Shown: positions 6,657 to 12,972 of the stretch, piece by piece
Layout: each line of letters opens with the position of its first letter
How positions within the stretch are numbered: the stretch's first letter is position 1
Source: Methanoregula sp.
GTDB lineage: Archaea; Halobacteriota; Methanomicrobia; Methanomicrobiales; Methanospirillaceae
Direction of reading: 5' to 3'
Assembly (NCBI GenBank): GCA_003154335.1
Contig: PMDE01000038.1
Coordinates: 2,477-15,448, forward strand
Length of the DNA stretch: 12,972 bases
Notes under the pieces: generated by a model
The model's input: the letters and a program-made list of their open reading frames with translations, nothing else
The model's database searches: none
Told to the model about the DNA's origin: nothing
Position numbers and translations under genes: made by a program

Positions 6657-7005
6657 AAAATGTAGTCACCCCGTTGTTGTAGTGAATGGAAGCGGTTGTA
6701 TGCGGATTCGACGGAAGATTGGGAGGAAAAACCGAATATTTGACTATTGCATTTTTCCGGTTCATTGAGAGGACGGTGATATCTTTGTTCACCGTGGCAT
6801 TGTCCGGGTAAGGCATGTTCGCTGATTGTTCTATTATTCCCCGCAGATCCCGGATATCATTTTTCGGGAACTCGATAACGCTTTCTGCAGTAGTTTGTCC
6901 GACTACGGTCGACTGGTTGATAATTATCGCAAGGAAAAAGAAGCTGAAACTGATTAAAAACCCCATCAGGATGATCCATTGGGCGTCATCATTCAGTCGC
7001 GCCAT
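6634..7005 (-). CDS. Small single-helix membrane protein of pilin-like operon
   Basis: This is a 123-residue protein with a short N-terminal region (M-A-R-L-N-D-D-A-Q), a hydrophobic helix (about residues 10-31, rich in Phe and Ile) and a C-terminal domain of about 90 residues predicted outside. It lacks the glycine/acidic prepilin cleavage motif, so it may stay membrane-anchored without processing. Its shape and place recall DUF7261 proteins of haloarchaeal pilin clusters (assigned from memory). The start is well fixed by a strong GAGGTG site at 7011-7016, five bases before the ATG. The gene overlaps the upstream gene by 13 bases and the downstream gene by 23 bases, the tightest packing in the operon. 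Confidence 0.65.
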   Translation of the reverse strand: MARLNDDAQWIILMGFLISFSFFFLAIIINQSTVVGQTTAESVIEFPKNDIRDLRGIIEQSANMPYPDNATVNKDITVLSMNRKNAIVKYSVFPPNLPSNPHTTASIHYNNGVTTFYENWTSL

Positions 7006-7556
7006 ATCAGCACCTCAGCGAGTACGGTTCTGTTTGTATTTGTCGTTCCACAGAAGGGGAACGATGGTTTCACGGTTACCCATTTCGTCACCCGGACTGC
7101 ATGTTCGCCCCCCGTCATAGGACGCGAGTAACTGATAAGATGGGATTCAATTGAATCTCCCGGGTCAGTCCTGCAGGTATAATTGGCAGTATACTGGATA
7201 TGGTCATTTCCTGTTCCGGCTTTGCCGTTGATAAGGTTTAGAAAGATCGTATTGAATGCCCCGCCATCCGGAGGGGATGTGTTTATTATCATTCTCAGTT
7301 CACTTTGCGCATTCATAGTTTCCGGAGTATCCATGATATTCAGTGCATCACTCCCCAGTTGTTCGAGCTGCATATCACTGATATGGGTATCTCCTGCAGT
7401 GTAAACGGAGGTAGCATTGACAACCAGGTATGCAGTCATGATCATGATAAGGCCGGCAGCGATTCCTTCAATCGTGTAGAGCTGCCCGGCAGTATTTTCC
7501 TGGACAGCTCGTCTGCGGGTTCCAGTTTTTTTACATCCCTTTTCCGGGAAACACAT
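6993..7556 (-). CDS. Pilin-like protein with G-Q-L-Y-T-I-E-G motif
   Basis: This is a 187-residue protein. A basic N-terminus (K-K-T-G-T-R-R-R) precedes A-G-Q-L-Y-T-I-E-G and a membrane helix (about residues 30-50). That matches the layout of an archaeal class III signal: basic region, glycine, glutamate five or six residues later, then a hydrophobic helix. The external part has two cysteines (in Y-T-C-R-T and P-F-C-G-T) that could form a disulfide, and N-x-S/T sites. From memory it resembles DUF7288. The ATG at 7554-7556 is four bases after the TAG of the preceding gene; no strong Shine-Dalgarno is close, so coupling with the upstream gene is likely. Role inferred: a minor pilin or pseudopilin. 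Confidence 0.68.
   Translation of the reverse strand: MCFPEKGCKKTGTRRRAVQENTAGQLYTIEGIAAGLIMIMTAYLVVNATSVYTAGDTHISDMQLEQLGSDALNIMDTPETMNAQSELRMIINTSPPDGGAFNTIFLNLINGKAGTGNDHIQYTANYTCRTDPGDSIESHLISYSRPMTGGEHAVRVTKWVTVKPSFPFCGTTNTNRTVLAEVLIWRD
7011..7016 (-). promoter_or_regulatory. Strong ribosome binding site fixing a start
   Basis: GAGGTG on the minus strand, five bases before the ATG at 7003-7005, is the best Shine-Dalgarno match in the operon. It lies within the coding sequence of the upstream gene. Confidence 0.7.
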
Positions 7557-7560
7557 TGCG

Positions 7561-9210
7561 CTAATCAGCTATCCCCCCGACCACCACATTATCCACGTAA
7601 GCCTTATCGCCAGGATTTATCGCGTTAATAATGAACCTGACTCTAAAGTTTGCGTTCTCTCCTGCACTTGCCGGCAGAGAATAACTGAACGGGTGCAGGT
7701 CATTATCATCTTCAGGATCGCCATTATTGATCTGCTTCACGGTATTCCAGGAAATTCCGCCATCGGATGACCATTGAGCTTGAATATACCGACCGGCATG
7801 ATTGATCTTTGATCCCATATTAAATGAAAAGGAGATGCCGGAATATCCTACCGTCGAAATGGTTCGTGAAATGTCTGAAGGAGTATCCCTGAGTCGGATA
7901 CTGGCCGCTCCGTCGTGGGGGGTTCCCGAAAACCTGTCAGCAATACCGGTAACCGTCCAGCCGGCGGGAGCATCTGCCGCATCAAAGTTATCTGAGAATA
8001 ACGTCGAACTCGAACCCATACTCGTACTCGTATTATCAATTCCTGTTTCCCCGGACCAGACCGCTACTTCAAGTACACCGTCACGGAGTTTGGGCTGGGT
8101 GACATTGTCAGGGTTGTAATTATAATCAAAAGGAGTTGAATTCGGGTTGTTTCCAAATGTCTTCTGCCCATCCAGATTATCATAATTCATGACCCCCAGA
8201 TTATCCAGCGCCTGAGTATTGTTCAGAAATGTACCTGAATAGGGCAATCCTGTTACGCTATCTTTCAGGTCGAATTTAAGGACGATAAATATATTGGAAT
8301 TCTGCGCCTTCATGGAGTCGATGAACTGGGGATTGAACTTAAGGGTAACATTGTCAACGTTTTTCGCCGCTGTTGCCGGCCATGATGAGGGCAAACGGAC
8401 ATTGCTGCCATTGACATATGGATTATTTGAAGCAGGAAGGGGCACATTGGAATAAATGCCCGAATCCAGTTTGTATATTTTTACATTGGCAAGATTAACA
8501 TCAGCGGGAGTCAGGTTTTTAAGTTCCGTGATATTTATCGTAATCTGTTCTCTCGACGGATCAATCTGGTATGCAGGATCGGTGACTTCTCCCAGCAGTT
8601 TCGTATTATTGATTAAGAGGGAAAAAACATGGGTGGAGCTAGCACTGCCATTACCTGACTTGATATACGAATGGTTTGTATCATAAACGTTGTCAATTGT
8701 GGCATAACTCATTTCCTTTATTTTAACAACCCGCCGGATGTACCCATAATCGTCTGGTAAACGCTCCCCCACTGATTGTACCTTGAAATTAGTAAGATCA
8801 CTCAGTGAGATTTTAAAACTATACGGGAAGTCTCCAAAGATAGCCCGCTGGTGATAATCATCAGGATAAATAAATCCCACAGAAGGATCTGTCGTTGAGA
8901 CCGAAAAGAACCGGTTCACTTTGTCCTGGGAAAGAATATTCGGCGTATCCTTCGATAAGGCCAGGCCGAATCTTATTACATCGAACTTCTGGGGGTCACC
9001 ATATGCTTCCCATGCAGGAGAAACCGGCCATCCCGGGTCCTCCGCGAGAATAACTCCTGTCCGGTAAGCAACGGCATCATAATCAATGGTATAGGACTGT
9101 AACCCTATGAGCAGCCCCGGAATCATCGATATAACCCAGATAAACGCGAGCAGGAAAATTGTAAAGCCCACGAGAAAATCGATGGAAAGAGTTCCGTAAT
9201 CGTCTGTCAT
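7561..9210 (-). CDS. Large pilin-like protein with C-terminal beta-sandwich domain
   Basis: This is a 549-residue surface protein. The N-terminus Y-G-T-L-S-I-D-F-L-V-G-F runs into one membrane helix (about residues 11-35). Glycine followed at +5 by an acidic residue (Asp rather than the usual Glu) fits a prepilin peptidase site. The first about 120 residues resemble haloarchaeal DUF7287 (from memory). The middle (about 120-390) is Asn/Ser/Thr-rich with many N-x-S/T sites. A Ser/Thr linker (about 391-403) leads to a domain at about 400-549: F-S-D-N-F near the start, A-G-W, G-Y-S-G-I-S-F-S-F, Q-W-S-S-D-G-G-I-S-W, and Y-V-D-N-V-V-V at the end. This looks like a jelly-roll fold of the MAM/carbohydrate-binding type. 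A pilus-tip adhesin is the inference. It starts two bases after the upstream stop. Confidence 0.72.
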   Translation of the reverse strand: MTDDYGTLSIDFLVGFTIFLLAFIWVISMIPGLLIGLQSYTIDYDAVAYRTGVILAEDPGWPVSPAWEAYGDPQKFDVIRFGLALSKDTPNILSQDKVNRFFSVSTTDPSVGFIYPDDYHQRAIFGDFPYSFKISLSDLTNFKVQSVGERLPDDYGYIRRVVKIKEMSYATIDNVYDTNHSYIKSGNGSASSTHVFSLLINNTKLLGEVTDPAYQIDPSREQITINITELKNLTPADVNLANVKIYKLDSGIYSNVPLPASNNPYVNGSNVRLPSSWPATAAKNVDNVTLKFNPQFIDSMKAQNSNIFIVLKFDLKDSVTGLPYSGTFLNNTQALDNLGVMNYDNLDGQKTFGNNPNSTPFDYNYNPDNVTQPKLRDGVLEVAVWSGETGIDNTSTSMGSSSTLFSDNFDAADAPAGWTVTGIADRFSGTPHDGAASIRLRDTPSDISRTISTVGYSGISFSFNMGSKINHAGRYIQAQWSSDGGISWNTVKQINNGDPEDDNDLHPFSYSLPASAGENANFRVRFIINAINPGDKAYVDNVVVGGIAD

Positions 9211-9212
9211 CG

Positions 9213-9782
9213 TCAGGTAATCAACGCCCCTGTGGTTGCATTAAAAGTAATACTCCTGCTCGGACTGCCGGAAACAATCGTAACCGTATATATCCCGTTT
9301 TTTAATTCAAGATCCCGGCGCTCAGAAACTGACGGGGATGTACTCCCGAGTATCAGGGCCTTGTTCTGGTAAAATAATGTATCCGGAGAGATGCGATCGA
9401 GATCTACAACCTCCAGGGAACGGGGTTCATTCCACGGAATTAGTGTCCATCCTGACCGGTCGAACACCAGGAGGCCGGCTTCTGTCCCCTGTTTGGCTCC
9501 AAAGATCCAGCTCGTTGCATTCCCCGTTTCATCTACGTCCCGGGCAAGAATGTAATAAACAGTTGTCGCATTTCCCGAACCTAGTAAACTATTTCCAAAC
9601 TCCCTGAAATTCTGCCTGGTCTCCGTAAAGCTGATGCGTGAAGAGTCCAGCGCATCGGTAACCTGGGTAAATCCTGTGTTTGATGTTGTTACCGGATTGG
9701 GTGACTGTGAAACGCACGCGCTGCAAAGGATTACGACAACCAACGTGGAGAAGACCGAAATAATGGGGATAGAATTCTGCAT
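9213..9782 (-). CDS. Lipoprotein-like secreted protein, first gene of pilin operon
   Basis: This is a 189-residue protein with a hydrophobic signal segment (about residues 5-22) ending in L-C-S-A-C. C23 is a candidate lipid-attachment site, though Cys at -3 is atypical for a lipobox. The region after it is Ser/Pro/Thr-rich and then forms a beta-rich domain (for example W-T-L-I-P-W and Y-T-V-T-I-V-S-G-S-P). It should be anchored outside the cytoplasmic membrane. I recognise no family. It begins the operon right behind a TATA promoter with a very short leader, and its TGA stop is two bases before the next ATG, so it is co-transcribed with the large pilin-like protein. It may help assemble or anchor the structure, by analogy with lipoproteins of pilus systems; this is not shown by sequence. 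Confidence 0.65.
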   Translation of the reverse strand: MQNSIPIISVFSTLVVVILCSACVSQSPNPVTTSNTGFTQVTDALDSSRISFTETRQNFREFGNSLLGSGNATTVYYILARDVDETGNATSWIFGAKQGTEAGLLVFDRSGWTLIPWNEPRSLEVVDLDRISPDTLFYQNKALILGSTSPSVSERRDLELKNGIYTVTIVSGSPSRSITFNATTGALIT

Positions 9783-9814
9783 ATTCTTTCTTAAATGCTT
9801 ATTGAGAGAAGAAC

Positions 9815-9831
9815 AGATATAAATATTTGGT
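9815..9831 (-). promoter_or_regulatory. BRE/TATA promoter of the pilin-like operon
   Basis: On the minus strand CCAAAT precedes ATTTATAT (plus-strand 9817-9824). Initiation about 26 bases downstream falls near 9794, giving a leader of about 12 nt and therefore almost leaderless translation of the lipoprotein-like gene, which lacks a clear Shine-Dalgarno. Confidence 0.6.
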
Positions 9832-9933
9832 ATTCATTTTAGATCTTTCCTGACTCTGGATTATCAGTGTCCGTTTTTTTCAATACCAATTCATCTGATC
9901 CACAATTATACAACCGGACTGTGAGCGACAGGC

Positions 9934-9945
9934 TTTACCGGTAAA
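9934..9945. repeat. Perfect 12-bp palindrome upstream of pilin operon
   Basis: TTTACCGGTAAA is a perfect palindrome, lying about 110 bases before the TATA box of the pilin-like operon and just after hisG. It could be an operator or part of the hisG 3' end. No second copy was found in an intergenic region here. Confidence 0.4.
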
Positions 9946-9952
9946 AAATTTA
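9944..9952 (-). terminator. T-tract terminator after hisG
   Basis: On the minus strand AAATTTTTTACC begins about 20 bases after the hisG stop codon (9974-9976), a typical archaeal T-rich termination site. It overlaps the palindrome at 9934-9945. Confidence 0.45.
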
Positions 9953-9973
9953 TTGGATTACGATTTTTCAAAG

Positions 9974-10846
9974 TTAAGGGACAATTTTTGTGATGGGAAT
10001 CTCAAGAATATCTTCCGCACCGCACGCTTTCAGTCTTGGGATCAGCTGGTTTACCGCATTCTTGGGAACAACCGTCTGGATACTGTAGTAATCGATCCCG
10101 TGGAGCCTGCTGACCGTTGGTTTTTTCATCGCAGGGAGTGTAGCGACAATCTTTTCCATGGTATCGGTCGGGACATTCATGGTCAGGAGCACTTTGTTCC
10201 GCGCTTCAATAACTCCAAAAAGCAGCGTCCTGATCTCTTCGATCTCCCGGCGTTTCTGCGGGTCAGCCCAGCTCTCCTTATTGGCGATGATAACCGTGTA
10301 AGACTCCATAATCTGCCCAATGATTTTAAGCCCGTTTTTCCGCAGGGTTGTGCCCGTTTCTGTAAGATCGACTACTACATCCATGAGATCGGGCACTTTT
10401 GCCTCAGATGCTCCGTACGAATGGAATAGCTGGACCGGTATACCAAGTTCTGAAAAATATTTCTTCGTAAGGCCCGGATATTCAGTTGTCACCCTGCTCC
10501 CCGGCCGGATTTTTCTGACATCATCTATTGGTTCGTCGCGGTGTACCGCGACGACAATTTTCACGTTTCCTTCGCCTGTCTTGCTGTACGAAAGATTTGC
10601 AACCTCAACTACATCTGATTCAGTCTCGTTGACCCAGTCCAGACCAGAAATGCCGAGATCAAAATAACCTTTCTCAACATAGGTTGGGATTTCCTGAGGG
10701 CGCAGGATCTTCACCTTACCGATCCGGTTATCGGCAATACGGGGATTGTAATCCCTGTCGGTGCGTTTAACCTCGAGGTCAGCTTCTTTAAAAAGCTGAA
10801 GTGTCTGCGCTTCAAGGCTCCCCTTCGGAAGTGTAAGTGTAATCAT
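9974..10846 (-). CDS. hisG: ATP phosphoribosyltransferase, long form
   Basis: HisG catalyses the first step of histidine synthesis: condensation of ATP with PRPP to phosphoribosyl-ATP in the cytoplasm. The 290-residue length is that of the long form, which carries its own C-terminal ACT-like regulatory domain (about 215-290) and needs no HisZ. Visible motifs are L-P-K-G-S-L (6-11), the G-I-S-G-L-D-W segment (65-71), and the PRPP-binding loop D-L-T-E-T-G-T-T-L (160-168). The C-terminal domain is expected to bind histidine as feedback inhibitor. The ATG at 10844-10846 has no good Shine-Dalgarno; a TTTATC element about 25 bases upstream suggests leaderless translation. It stands apart from other his genes, as is common in methanogens, and follows the DUF1015 gene with a 48-base gap. 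Nothing is truncated. Confidence 0.96.
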   Translation of the reverse strand: MITLTLPKGSLEAQTLQLFKEADLEVKRTDRDYNPRIADNRIGKVKILRPQEIPTYVEKGYFDLGISGLDWVNETESDVVEVANLSYSKTGEGNVKIVVAVHRDEPIDDVRKIRPGSRVTTEYPGLTKKYFSELGIPVQLFHSYGASEAKVPDLMDVVVDLTETGTTLRKNGLKIIGQIMESYTVIIANKESWADPQKRREIEEIRTLLFGVIEARNKVLLTMNVPTDTMEKIVATLPAMKKPTVSRLHGIDYYSIQTVVPKNAVNQLIPRLKACGAEDILEIPITKIVP

Positions 10847-10861
10847 ACCCTAGAGTTCTCT

Positions 10862-10878
10862 GTAAAAAACGATAAAGG
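10862..10878 (-). promoter_or_regulatory. Overlapping DUF1015 terminator and hisG promoter
   Basis: Minus strand: a weak TATA-like TTTATCG (plus-strand 10870-10876) is followed by T6 (10864-10869). The T-run lies 25 bases after the DUF1015 stop and can terminate it. The TATA-like element would place hisG initiation close to its ATG at 10846, giving a leaderless message. Both uses rest on position and weak matches. Confidence 0.35.
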
Positions 10879-10894
10879 GGAAGGGTGGTTTTGT

Positions 10895-12157
10895 TTATTC
10901 GAAGGTGTGGACGACAAGTCCACTCAATAATTTCGGCTCAAACCATGTTGATTTTGGCGGCATCACGCCATTTTCATCCGCAATAGCAAGTACGGTCTCG
11001 ACCTTTACCGGCTGCATAGCGAATGCAACCTGGAATTTTCCCCTTTTGACGAGTTTTTCAAGATCAGAAACCGGGCGGGCGCCGCCGAGGTACTGCAGAC
11101 GTGGATCTCCTCTTGGATCAGTTATGGCGAGCAATGGTTCGAGCACATATTTCTGGAGTATCGAAACATCAAGGGTATCGAGGGGGGATACGGAGGAATC
11201 AACCGGACGGGAAACTTCGTACCAGTGACCGGAAAGGTACATATGGAATATGTGGAACCGTTCCGGGAAGAGAATTCGCGGAGGGATATTGTATCCGTTC
11301 GTATCAACCGGCCCATATTCTTTGATGGTGAAACAGTCATTTAGCCTTCTCATGAAATTATCAGGAGTTAACGTGCCCAGATCGGTAAGAAGCCTGCTAT
11401 AGCCATGGATCCGGACCCGGTCATGTGCGAACATCACTCCCATGAACCGGGTAACTTCACCATTTGCCGGTTTACCGGCAGCGATGCGCCGGTCGACAAC
11501 ATTCAGGGCTGCTTTTGCCCGGTGATGGCCGTCTGCAATGTAAAGCGCAGGAACGGAAAAAAAGGATGTTTCGAGTTGTTGCAGGGACAACTCATCGGTG
11601 ATCCGGAAAATCTGGTGAATTCCGGTCTCGGTAGTGACTTCAGCATCCGGCGTTAACCCCGGGTGGATGAGTGATTCCATGAAGGAAAAAATACTGCCGC
11701 AATTCCGGTAAAGGAGAACGACCGGGCCATTATGAGCCTTGGTTGCTTCAATGTGCCTTGTCCTGTCCTCTTCCTTGTCGTACCTGGTCTGTTCATGCCT
11801 GCGTATTTGGTTTTTTCGGTAATCCTCCACGTCAAGACAGCAACAGAGCCCGATAAATGACTCCCCGTCCTGGCAGACCCGGTAAAGGTACATGCCGGGT
11901 TCGGAATCTTTTTTCATGCGACCGTCAGATTGAAGCGCGATGAAATTATCCTGTGCCCGTTGATATACCCGGTCATCGTCAGGGGAAAGCCCGGGCAACT
12001 CCGCGTCAGGCCGGCTGACGCGAAGGAAAGTCTGGGGATTTTTAGCGATTATTGCCCGGGCCTCATCCGCAGTTACAACATCGTAAGGAACAGCCGCGAT
12101 AGCCTGTGCAGCCGAACGATCGGGACGCACTCCGGTAAAACGATAAATCCTGACCAT
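10895..12157 (-). CDS. DUF1015 family protein
   Basis: From the ATG at 12155-12157 this is a 420-residue soluble protein of the DUF1015 family (PF06245). Signatures are the N-terminal Y-R-F-T-G-V-R-P-D and A-V-P-Y-D-V-V segments, R-R-H-E-Q-T-R-Y-D with K-E-E-D-R-T-R-H about ten residues on, and the strongly conserved A-D-G-H-H-R-A-K-A-A motif in the middle. The biochemical function is not established to my knowledge; the His-rich motif suggests a catalytic or metal role. The frame is open to a GTG at 12232, but that lies upstream of the TATA box (12217-12224), and M-V-R-I-Y-R-F is the family-like start, so the longer form (445 residues) is unlikely. The gene is divergent from rimI and sits before hisG on the same strand. 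Confidence 0.88.
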   Translation of the reverse strand: MVRIYRFTGVRPDRSAAQAIAAVPYDVVTADEARAIIAKNPQTFLRVSRPDAELPGLSPDDDRVYQRAQDNFIALQSDGRMKKDSEPGMYLYRVCQDGESFIGLCCCLDVEDYRKNQIRRHEQTRYDKEEDRTRHIEATKAHNGPVVLLYRNCGSIFSFMESLIHPGLTPDAEVTTETGIHQIFRITDELSLQQLETSFFSVPALYIADGHHRAKAALNVVDRRIAAGKPANGEVTRFMGVMFAHDRVRIHGYSRLLTDLGTLTPDNFMRRLNDCFTIKEYGPVDTNGYNIPPRILFPERFHIFHMYLSGHWYEVSRPVDSSVSPLDTLDVSILQKYVLEPLLAITDPRGDPRLQYLGGARPVSDLEKLVKRGKFQVAFAMQPVKVETVLAIADENGVMPPKSTWFEPKLLSGLVVHTFE

Positions 12158-12214
12158 ATCGCACACTTCCCGTTTGTAAAGAGAATTAACCTGTCCACAT
12201 AGTTGGGTGTGATA

Positions 12215-12231
12215 CCATATATTTTCCCGCA
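12215..12231 (-). promoter_or_regulatory. BRE/TATA promoter of the DUF1015 gene
   Basis: Minus-strand GCGGGAAAATATATGG combines a BRE-like block (plus-strand 12221-12230) with a TATA box. Initiation near 12194 leaves a leader of about 37 nt before the ATG at 12157. The same GCGGGAAAAT block occurs in the aIF1A promoter. Confidence 0.65.
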
Positions 12232-12242
12232 CCCATCACGGG

Positions 12243-12258
12243 ACAAAAATACTATGTG
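12243..12258 (+). promoter_or_regulatory. Possible promoter of the rimI-like gene
   Basis: ACAAAAATACTATG holds a TATA-like stretch about 45 bases before the ATG at 12293. A GGAG ribosome binding site at 12281-12284 follows, eight bases before the start. The promoter is back to back with that of DUF1015, within about 35 bases. Confidence 0.4.
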
Positions 12259-12292
12259 GTAAAAAGAGCTCATTGATGATGGAGTCCGCCGG

Positions 12293-12778
12293 ATGATACG
12301 ACCGCACTACCATACCAGCTACCCGCTTCCCTGTATCCGAAGAGCAGTGCCTGCAGACATCACAGCGATCGTTGCCATTGAAAAAGAATCATTTATTGAC
12401 CCATGGGAATCGTCCGTTTTTTTTGATGCCTTTGCCATATTTCCCACCACTTATTTTGTCGCGGTCTGTGACGGTGCAGTCTGCGGTTTTATCGTTGGCG
12501 GACTGGAAAACACCGGAGAAAATATGTATGGGCACCTCTGTAATTTCGGGGTGAGTTCTGATTACCGGAGGCGTGGTATCGGCAGGTTGCTTGTTCGCCG
12601 CCTCGAACACCAGTTCGCCCTTGAGCTTGCCACCGGTGTCCAGCTGGAAGTCAGGGTCTCCAATACCAGTGCGCAAAGGTTCTATCGCAGGCTGGGCTAC
12701 CGGGTTGTTTTTCAGGCTGAAAAATATTATTCCAATGGAGAAGATGCGCTTATTATGATGAAGTGGTTCAGGTTTTAA
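12293..12778 (+). CDS. rimI: GNAT N-acetyltransferase, RimI-like
   Basis: This is a 161-residue GNAT-fold protein. It resembles RimI/ArdA-type archaeal N-terminal acetyltransferases that move an acetyl group from acetyl-CoA to protein N-termini. Supporting features are I-R-R-A-x-P-A-D-I at 15-23, E-K-E-S-F-x-D-P-W at 30-38, the acetyl-CoA pyrophosphate loop R92-R-R-G-I-G97, and the C-terminal S-N-T-S-A-Q-R-F-Y-R-R-L-G-Y segment with the conserved Asn and Tyr. A 14-residue N-terminal extension precedes the domain. The start ATG has GGAG eight bases upstream. The stop (TAA 12776-12778) overlaps that of the convergent HMG-CoA reductase gene. It is sometimes hard to tell RimI from other GNAT enzymes, so the substrate is an inference from family. 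Confidence 0.88.
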   Translation: MIRPHYHTSYPLPCIRRAVPADITAIVAIEKESFIDPWESSVFFDAFAIFPTTYFVAVCDGAVCGFIVGGLENTGENMYGHLCNFGVSSDYRRRGIGRLLVRRLEHQFALELATGVQLEVRVSNTSAQRFYRRLGYRVVFQAEKYYSNGEDALIMMKWFRF

Positions 12779-12972
12779 CCCCTGCCGAGGTGCTGATGGG
12801 CCCGTGCAAGGTGTTGGGCTGCCAGGGCGCCAAGGAGTGAGAGCTCGCCGGCCAGAACACCCGCCCCGATAATCTCCCCCAGTTTTCTCGCATTCGTTCC
12901 CGGAGGATTCCCGCTGCCCGCGACACCGAGGATCTTCAGGCATTCCTGTTGTGTTTCCAGCCCGGTCCCTCC
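12775..12972 (-). CDS. hmgA: HMG-CoA reductase, C-terminal part (runs off window)
   Basis: The minus strand is open from the window edge to TAA at 12775-12777, giving 65 C-terminal residues of class I HMG-CoA reductase, the NADPH-dependent enzyme making mevalonate for archaeal isoprenoid lipids. The translation begins G-G-T-G-L-E-T-Q-Q-E-C-L, then N-A-R-K-L-G-E-I-I, then V-L-A-G-E-L-S-L-L-G-A-L-A-A. It ends L-A-R-A-H-Q-H, where the first His of A-H-Q-H corresponds to the C-terminal catalytic histidine of the family. The gene is truncated by the window, not broken. Its stop overlaps the rimI stop in the shared TTAA, so the two genes converge with no spacer and neither has a visible separate terminator. 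Codon use here is more GC-rich than at the left end. Confidence 0.93.
   Translation of the reverse strand, partial: GGTGLETQQECLKILGVAGSGNPPGTNARKLGEIIGAGVLAGELSLLGALAAQHLARAHQHLGRG

Noticed and set aside
12158..12232. 25-residue N-terminal extension of DUF1015 from a GTG
   Set aside because: The GTG lies upstream of the predicted TATA box, and family proteins begin at the M-V-R-I-Y-R-F segment.
12389..12943. 184-residue minus-strand frame across rimI and the window end
   Set aside because: It is out of frame with the HMG-CoA reductase tail, which is unmistakable, and antisense to rimI.

Overview
The window looks like a chromosomal segment of a methanogenic archaeon, most likely of the order Methanomicrobiales (Methanoregula-like). 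The grounds are an archaeal translation factor aIF1A, a class I HMG-CoA reductase for isoprenoid lipids, archaeal BRE/TATA promoters with GGTGA/GAGGTG ribosome binding sites, PAS-rich signalling proteins of the methanogen type, and a cluster of archaeal pilin-like proteins. The taxon is inferred from these features; no 16S or tRNA gene is present.

Layout. 87-722 (+) is a LysE-family membrane transporter. 723-1152 is an AT-rich gap with a candidate structured RNA near 911-956 and the promoter and leader of aIF1A. 1153-1461 (+) is aIF1A, which has no ATG, GTG or full-length TTG start and seems to begin at CTG. 1667-5181 (+) is a signalling locus: a REC-PAS-PAS response regulator without a DNA-binding domain, a possible 58-residue Cys-containing small protein, and a CHASE4-HAMP-PAS membrane histidine kinase. 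5182-5393 is a convergent gap with a hairpin and T-tracts.

9782-5394 (-) is a tight operon of six genes: a lipoprotein-like protein, a large pilin-like protein with a C-terminal beta-sandwich domain, and four smaller proteins with one N-terminal membrane helix each. Several carry remnants of the class III (type IV pilin) processing motif. This is the most interesting part of the window. It looks like the minor-pilin/adhesin part of a type IV pilus-like surface structure, but no assembly ATPase or TadC-like platform gene lies beside it here.

The right end is housekeeping: hisG (long form, -), a DUF1015 protein (-), a divergent rimI-like acetyltransferase (+), and the 3' end of hmgA (-) running off the window.

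The CHASE4 kinase senses outside the cell and is convergent with the surface-protein operon, but the sequence shows no direct regulatory link between them. No CRISPR array, insertion sequence, tRNA or rRNA was seen.
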